Assembly (NCBI GenBank): GCA_028694875.1
Contig: JAQVKB010000017.1
Location: forward strand, 1 to 11,010
From: Candidatus Izemoplasmatales bacterium
GTDB taxonomy: Bacteria > Bacillota_I > Bacilli_A > Izemoplasmatales > Hujiaoplasmataceae
Direction: 5' to 3'
DNA length: 11,010 bases
The notes under the pieces were generated by a model that made no database searches, was not told the DNA's origin, and worked only from the letters and a program-made list of their open reading frames with translations. Both the position numbers and the translations under genes were made by a program. Positions 7,458 to 11,010 of this stretch are shown piece after piece. Every line of letters begins with the position of its first letter. Positions within the stretch are counted from its first letter, which is position 1.

Positions 7458-7461
7458 TTGT

Positions 7462-7480
7462 TGATATGACAATTATATCA
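7462..7480. promoter_or_regulatory. Operator-like palindrome over the glmS -10 box
   Basis: TGATAT (7462-7467) and ATATCA (7475-7480) form a 6-bp inverted repeat with 7 bases between the arms. It spans the whole -10 element and the expected transcription start of glmS, where a repressor would block initiation. Which regulator might bind is unknown. Confidence 0.4.
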
Positions 7481-7500
7481 CTGAAGCTATATTGTTTCAA
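7472..7500 (-). promoter_or_regulatory. Sigma-A promoter of glmS-glmM-glmU
   Basis: On the minus strand TTGAAA (7500-7495) and TATAAT (7477-7472) are 17 bases apart. The -10 box is perfect and the -35 box matches at 5 of 6 positions. The start of transcription should fall near 7465, about 35 bases before the glmS ATG. Confidence 0.87.
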
Positions 7501-7506
7501 CGAATT

Positions 7507-7535
7507 AAAACGAAATCCAATGCGGAAACGCTTTT
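7507..7535 (-). terminator. Possible weak terminator after the permease gene
   Basis: Right at the permease stop codon, AAAAGCG and CGTTTT plus an inner TCC/GGA can fold into an imperfect stem with a bulge and an internal loop, ending in TTTTAATT. It is A/T-rich and poorly paired, so it would stop transcription only partly, if at all. No better terminator is seen between this operon and the glmS promoter. Confidence 0.25.
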
Positions 7536-8289
7536 ACATTTGAACAGACTTTGAGGAAGATTTCGGAGAATACCGAAGCGTCATCGCGAGCCATGAAATC
7601 GTCAAATACACCATGATGGTGATGCATGATAGGATCAACTGGATCCGCCATTCAGGGGAGAGACTGATCTCGAGGGAGGGGAAAATTGATTGTAGTACTT
7701 GTTTCCATGAAGATGGAATCCAAGAAGACTGAAACCAATAGATTTGAGACCAATATAGTAACATCGGAATGAATACAGAAGAAATGTGCTTCACGAGGAT
7801 TGTAATCCACAAAGACAAAGCGCCATACCAGAAACAAATGATCAACAGTAGGATCACTTCTTCACGATGCCACATTGCCATTGAAAACGAAGAATATCCT
7901 ATTTTGAGAAGCCCTGCATAGACTAACATATACCATCCAATGACCCAAAGAACTTGTCCCATCACGAACATGATTCGAATCCAATAATGGGGCCATCGAG
8001 GAAATCTGTGGATTCGAATCATGAGATCCAGTGATTGAGCTTCCGCGGAATCCAGCCATCCAAACGCAAGAATCGACCATAGGGGAAAAACGAATTTTGC
8101 ATAAAGCATCGCATCTTGATGGAAAGATGGAATCCACATCTCAGCAAAAAGAATTCTTTCCTGTGGAGGCGAAAATACACGGGAGGACATCACCAACCAG
8201 CCGAGGGATAATATCAAGAGAATCCCCATCGTGATGCGATATCGGCGATTCCATAAAGAAAGGGAAGCCAAGCAAATCCAACTAAACAT
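7534..8289 (-). CDS. ABC-2 type transporter permease subunit, substrate unknown
   Basis: Polytopic membrane protein of 251 aa with about six hydrophobic helices, near residues 20-36, 62-79, 104-128, 144-166, 169-187 and 215-238. It is unusually rich in Trp and Ile. The cytoplasmic stretch after TM2 (DSAEAQSLDLMIRIHRFPRW) resembles in position and pattern the E-x-G-T-x-E-x-L-L-x-x-P element of ABC-2 permeases. It is the expected membrane partner of the ATPase encoded immediately upstream. The ATG overlaps that gene's end by 8 bases and has only a weak ribosome binding site, so translational coupling is likely. It is the last gene of the four-gene unit, 104 bases before glmS. The permease role is inferred from topology and context, not from a strong family signature. 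Confidence 0.75.
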   Translation of the reverse strand: MFSWICLASLSLWNRRYRITMGILLILSLGWLVMSSRVFSPPQERILFAEMWIPSFHQDAMLYAKFVFPLWSILAFGWLDSAEAQSLDLMIRIHRFPRWPHYWIRIMFVMGQVLWVIGWYMLVYAGLLKIGYSSFSMAMWHREEVILLLIICFWYGALSLWITILVKHISSVFIPMLLYWSQIYWFQSSWIPSSWKQVLQSIFPSLEISLSPEWRIQLILSCITIMVYLTISWLAMTLRYSPKSSSKSVQM

Positions 8290-8902
8290 CGAGGTCTTTG
8301 TCTTTCTTCATCGCATGAATTTGTTTTTTTCGCCCAGAAAACGATTCGGGTTGATGCGTCGTGATAATGATGACTCTGTCTTTGGCTTCTCGAATCAATT
8401 CTGCGAGTAAGGTTGACATCGTCTCTTGGTCGAGTCCGTCAAAAGGTTCGTCCAACAGTATGATTTCAGGCTCGTGGATCAAGGCTTGCATCAAATTGAT
8501 TTTTTGCTGAGTTCCTTTCGACAATCTGGCCATGGGCGTATGATGAAACGGTTCCAATCCAAAGAGCGAAGTCCACTTTTGTAGGGCCTCTTTCGTTTGC
8601 GCTTTTTCCAGTCCTTTGATGCGACCCAAACATCCCATAAACTCGACGAATGTCGCAAACTCAGGAAGTATATATTTTTCCGGAGCATATCCAATCCGTT
8701 TCGCTTGAATTTCAACACGACCCTCATAGGAAACAATCCCCATCATGCATTTCAAATACGTGCTTTTTCCACATCCATTCGGTCCAGTGAGGAGGTGCAA
8801 CTTCCCTGGAAGAAATTGATCCTCGAGATTGGCAAACACTTCTTGATGCCGATATCGTTTGGACAACGACTTAATGTGTATCGAAGGCGAAGACGACATC
8901 AT
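8282..8902 (-). CDS. ABC transporter ATP-binding protein
   Basis: Compact 206-aa cytoplasmic ATPase with a single nucleotide-binding domain: Walker A GPNGCGKST at residues 40-48, IGYAPEK at the Q-loop position (Gln replaced, as in many ABC-2 exporters with GYLPE), variant signature LSKGTQQK at 127-134, Walker B IILLDEP at 147-153, D-loop DGLD and switch histidine 183 in TTHQ. GGAGGTG lies ahead of three consecutive possible starts: GTG 8905, ATG 8902 and ATG 8899. I prefer ATG 8902 on spacing and codon. The start overlaps the end of the 297-aa gene by 32 bases, and the gene's end overlaps the permease by 8 bases. It should energise the permease downstream. Direction of transport is inferred as export because no substrate-binding protein of importer type is recognisable. 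Confidence 0.92.
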   Translation of the reverse strand: MMSSSPSIHIKSLSKRYRHQEVFANLEDQFLPGKLHLLTGPNGCGKSTYLKCMMGIVSYEGRVEIQAKRIGYAPEKYILPEFATFVEFMGCLGRIKGLEKAQTKEALQKWTSLFGLEPFHHTPMARLSKGTQQKINLMQALIHEPEIILLDEPFDGLDQETMSTLLAELIREAKDRVIIITTHQPESFSGRKKQIHAMKKDKDLDV

Positions 8903-9764
8903 CACTTGTCACCTCCATCACGAGCTGATGATAAAACAAGAAATCATCGGTGGTGTAATGGTATGCTTGATTCATCCATTCAAAATCTAGTTTGAGGAAA
9001 AAAGATTCTGGAGGGGTTTTATCTTCCGTCGTCATCAACGGAAGATAAAACGTCATTGTCGACATCGGAGGGAGGATGATGACGCTCTCGATCTCCACAA
9101 ATTCGGAAGAATCTTCCAACCATCGAGACTGGGGAACAAGGTCATTGGCCGATTGAATCTCGGAATACGCGATGGATACATGCCCGACACCGGGCGTAAT
9201 ATCGTGAATGTAGATATTCTGTTGTGTTTGATTCGCAACACTCATCAAAACCCCCTCAAGAGGAATCTCGGAGGTTGAAATCCCGCTCAAAGCGACCAGT
9301 GATAATCCCACATCTTGGACTCTTTTCTCAATCCATAATGAACCTACCCTGAAGGTATACTCATGATCTCCTTCCCAACGAAGACGTAGTGAGACATCAT
9401 TTCCACGCAAAGACCAGGTATTCTCTGAGAGCACGTCCAGATGGATTTCGACGAGAATCTCCTGATATTTCAACGACAAATACGCGAGTTCATAATCCGT
9501 GGACAGAAACTGTGTCACTTCGCAAGGGATTTCAAAACTATCGTCAATGAGCATCGCGCTCACAACGTAGGACGAATCTTCAAACCATGGCGACGCTTTA
9601 CTCACATAAATCGGAAAACGCCATGTGGATTCATCCCTCCCCCATGAAATGGAGTACGTGGAAGGAATTGTAAAAATGCGAATTTCAGAATCTTCGGGAA
9701 GGAGGATAAGGACGATCACTGCAAAGAAGGAAATCACCATGATGGCCCATCGAACGGACTTCAT
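8871..9764 (-). CDS. Membrane-anchored extracytoplasmic protein, family not recognised
   Basis: I do not recognise this 297-aa protein. The start MKSVRW at 9764 is chosen because GGAGA lies 7 bases upstream and the ATG overlaps the previous gene's stop as ATGA. The longer frame from 9821 would overlap that gene by some 60 bases and has no ribosome binding site. One hydrophobic helix at about residues 5-22, after a short basic end, gives a signal anchor or uncleaved signal peptide. The remaining 270 or so residues look extracytoplasmic, with many short alternating hydrophobic/polar strands and rich Ser, Thr, Glu, Trp and Tyr. This suggests beta-sandwich domains. No catalytic motif, lipobox or cell-wall sorting signal is visible. 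Its place between a secreted protein and an ABC pair suggests an accessory, sensor or immunity role, which is inference only. Confidence 0.8.
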   Translation of the reverse strand: MKSVRWAIMVISFFAVIVLILLPEDSEIRIFTIPSTYSISWGRDESTWRFPIYVSKASPWFEDSSYVVSAMLIDDSFEIPCEVTQFLSTDYELAYLSLKYQEILVEIHLDVLSENTWSLRGNDVSLRLRWEGDHEYTFRVGSLWIEKRVQDVGLSLVALSGISTSEIPLEGVLMSVANQTQQNIYIHDITPGVGHVSIAYSEIQSANDLVPQSRWLEDSSEFVEIESVIILPPMSTMTFYLPLMTTEDKTPPESFFLKLDFEWMNQAYHYTTDDFLFYHQLVMEVTSDDVVFAFDTH

Positions 9765-10396
9765 GCGATTTTCTCCTTGATGATCTCGTAATACTCCGTC
9801 GTCACGACAAAAGTTTCCCATCCGCCCCTTTTGGTTTCAATCCATAGAAAATAATGCTTGGCGACACCGTTCGATAATTCGCCTTTCCCCCGGGTCACGA
9901 TCCGAACATAGGTTTCTGGATCGACATCGATTTCAAACGTATACGTTTCCGAACTCGTGGTTGTTTTTGTATAAGCGATTTCAGCCTTAATGTTCGCGTC
10001 AATGGTCCCTTTGAACTTCTTGATATCGCCTTTTACCTCCACACTGACACCCCCCGAAGCGCTCAGTTGGAACTTGGTCTCTTCCTTCGTGGTCAACGTG
10101 ATGTCATGACGGATCGTTGAATACCCGTCATTGACAATTCTTAATTTGGTCTCCGAGATAAACTCCAGCGTCTCGTTCTTCATGACTACACCAATTTGCC
10201 AACCCCACATTCTTGGTTCGTCGAGCAAAGCATAATACGTTGCGTAATCTTCTTCTGTCAGCGATTTGAGTAAAATCGCATCATCGTCATCAAACACGAT
10301 TTCTTGATATGAGGTATACTCCTCCGCACGGCAAATCAAAGGCATCGATGTCATCACAATCCAAAAAGCTAGGCAAAAAACGATGATTTTCTGCAT
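9761..10396 (-). CDS. Secreted protein of 211 aa, beta-rich, family not recognised
   Basis: No family is recognised with confidence. The start at 10396 is set by GGAGG at 10410-10406 and by the signal peptide that begins there: MQK, a hydrophobic core at residues 4-21, then a likely signal peptidase cut after CRA (24/25). No lipobox precedes Cys22. The mature part is about 187 aa, with an acidic FDDDD at 35-39 and an ALLDEPRMWGWQIGV segment. A Ser/Thr/Lys-rich stretch at 111-154 follows (QLSASGGVSVEVKGD, then AEIAYTKTTTSSETYTF) with alternating amphipathic strands, then a C-terminal block at 155-211 (DVDPETYVRIVTRGKGELSNGVAKHYF, then TKRGGWETF and TTEYYE). The long in-frame extension up to 10654 is antisense-like noise over the patatin gene and the hairpin. 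As first gene before an ABC pair it may be a cargo, a cell-envelope sensor or a toxin-like effector. Confidence 0.8.
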   Translation of the reverse strand: MQKIIVFCLAFWIVMTSMPLICRAEEYTSYQEIVFDDDDAILLKSLTEEDYATYYALLDEPRMWGWQIGVVMKNETLEFISETKLRIVNDGYSTIRHDITLTTKEETKFQLSASGGVSVEVKGDIKKFKGTIDANIKAEIAYTKTTTSSETYTFEIDVDPETYVRIVTRGKGELSNGVAKHYFLWIETKRGGWETFVVTTEYYEIIKEKIA

Positions 10397-10397
10397 C

Positions 10398-10446
10398 AAA
10401 AAAGTCCTCCTTTTTGAGACCATATTACGTGGCCAAGGAGGACTTT
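10398..10446 (-). terminator. Terminator-like hairpin that contains the next gene's ribosome binding site
   Basis: AAAGTCCTCCTT (10446-10435) and AAGGAGGACTTT (10412-10401) form a perfect 12-bp stem. Five more pairs (GGCCA/TGGTC, one G-T) can form in the interior around CGTAATA. A run of six T (10403-10398) follows. It lies 2 bases after the patatin stop codon and looks like its rho-independent terminator. GGAGG at 10410-10406, the only ribosome binding site for the ATG at 10396, lies inside the 3' arm, so the folded RNA would both end transcription and hide that site. I find no promoter between the patatin gene and this ATG. Confidence 0.85.
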
Positions 10447-10448
10447 CC

Positions 10449-11010
10449 TTATTCGATTTGAAAAGGATGATCCAAAAAATAATCGATGGTAGTATCGTGA
10501 CCGAGTTCGAATAGCTTTCTCGTTTTTTCGGGTTCGAAACGTAAGACGCCTCCCAACATTTTTGGAACACGCACTTCATAGAATTTCGTATTTGGATACT
10601 TCTTAGGATCAAAAAATTGGATGAGATTGAGATGAATGATGATAATCGTGTCACAACCCGAATCGATCAAGGGCTGGACGGGAACATTGTCGTACACACC
10701 GCCATCGAAGTATTGATGGTCTTCCATCTTTTGGGGCGCAAACGCAATTGGAATCGAGCATGAAGCCAATATCTGGCGAATAACCGCTTCGTTGTCTTCC
10801 ACATCATGGAGTGGGGCATAGACGACTTTCGAATCTTTTTTGATATAATGCTGATACGTGGCCTTCATCAATCCAAAGATGCCTTCATTCGTTTCACCAC
10901 CATCCGAAAGCGTGACGAACACTTGTTTTTCACGAAGTCGTTGGAAATCCAAGTTTTGTTGCAACAAGGAGGCCAAACCATTGATTTCGAAAACCCCAGT
11001 TTCTTTGAAT
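10449..11010 (-). CDS. Patatin-like phospholipase (C-terminal part, 5' end beyond window)
   Basis: Lipid acyl hydrolase of the patatin family, which uses a Ser-Asp dyad. Only the last 186 codons are in the window. The frame is open to the edge, so the TTG at 10976 is not the start, and the GXSXG nucleophile motif must lie outside. Seen: ETGVFEINGLASLL (an element typical of the middle of the family), QVFVTLSDGG, ILASCSIPIAFAP, then YFDGGVYDNVPV with the catalytic Asp of the DGG motif at about fragment residue 102, followed by PLIDSGCDTIIIIHL. The end, LDHPFQIE, is followed after 2 bases by the strong hairpin. Bacterial members of this kind are usually cytoplasmic or membrane-associated; the substrate cannot be stated. 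The window shows no sign that it belongs to the operon downstream. Confidence 0.9.
   Translation of the reverse strand, partial: FKETGVFEINGLASLLQQNLDFQRLREKQVFVTLSDGGETNEGIFGLMKATYQHYIKKDSKVVYAPLHDVEDNEAVIRQILASCSIPIAFAPQKMEDHQYFDGGVYDNVPVQPLIDSGCDTIIIIHLNLIQFFDPKKYPNTKFYEVRVPKMLGGVLRFEPEKTRKLFELGHDTTIDYFLDHPFQIE

Noticed and set aside
7430..7533. glmS ribozyme
   Set aside because: Only about 35 bases lie between the predicted transcription start and the glmS ATG, and the whole gap is 104 bases. The conserved ribozyme core needs more room and none of it is visible.
7523..7536. CcpA (cre)-like site, CGGAAACGCTTTTA, upstream of glmS
   Set aside because: It matches the cre consensus with two mismatches at the outer conserved positions and overlaps the permease stop codon. 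The match is too weak to call without conservation.
9765..9821. Longer start (9821) for the 297-aa anchored protein
   Set aside because: The extra 19 residues carry no ribosome binding site and lie inside the previous gene. ATG 9764 has GGAGA and an ATGA overlap.
8282..10396. Lactococcin 972-type bacteriocin locus
   Set aside because: The layout of exported protein, membrane protein and ABC ATPase is similar. However, the 211-aa protein is much longer than lactococcin 972 and the membrane protein has one helix instead of the large multi-helix immunity-type protein, so I could not support it.
10397..10654. N-terminal extension of the secreted protein to 10654
   Set aside because: It overlaps the patatin gene on the same strand by over 200 bases and reads through the hairpin. 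The signal peptide and ribosome binding site put the start at 10396.
1..11010. CRISPR array, insertion sequence, tRNA, or Mycoplasma-type code
   Set aside because: No regularly spaced repeats, transposase-like frame, paired terminal repeats or cloverleaf were seen, and TGA serves as a stop codon in several intact genes.

Overview
All supportable genes lie on the minus strand, so transcription runs from high to low coordinates. The window looks like the chromosome of a Gram-positive bacterium of the Bacillota (Bacilli, Erysipelotrichia or a related lineage). The reasons are strong GGAGG-type ribosome binding sites, consensus sigma-A promoters, an infC-rpmI-rplT operon behind an L20-type attenuator, and a NatA/NatB-like transporter. 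TGA is used as a stop by several genes (natA-like, glmS, glmM, the 211-aa secreted protein), so this is not the Mycoplasma/Spiroplasma code. The genus cannot be fixed from the sequence alone.

In order of transcription: (1) 11010-10449, the C-terminal part of a patatin-like phospholipase, cut by the window edge. (2) 10446-10398, a strong terminator-like hairpin whose 3' arm contains the ribosome binding site of the next gene. (3) 10396-7534, a tight four-gene unit with overlapping ends: a secreted 211-aa protein, a membrane-anchored 297-aa protein, an ABC ATPase and a six-helix ABC-2-type permease. I recognise no family for the first two, and this is the least explained part of the window. (4) 7500-2914, glmS-glmM-glmU behind its own promoter. 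These three enzymes take fructose-6-phosphate to UDP-N-acetylglucosamine, the precursor of peptidoglycan and teichoic acids. (5) 2904-1551, infC-rpmI-rplT (IF3, L35, L20) with a perfect TTGACA-17-TATAAT promoter, an attenuator leader, an ATT start codon for infC, and a terminator after rplT. (6) 1522-1, a NatA/NatB-like ABC exporter with its own candidate promoter; the permease runs off the window.

The core is housekeeping: cell-wall precursor synthesis followed by translation genes. Accessory membrane and export genes lie on both sides. Points worth a second look are the hairpin-gated, unrecognised secreted-protein/ABC operon, the infC leader with mutually exclusive pairings, and a palindrome over the glmS -10 element in a leader too short for a glmS ribozyme. 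No intergenic stretch exceeds about 190 bases, and I see no tRNA, rRNA, insertion sequence or CRISPR array.
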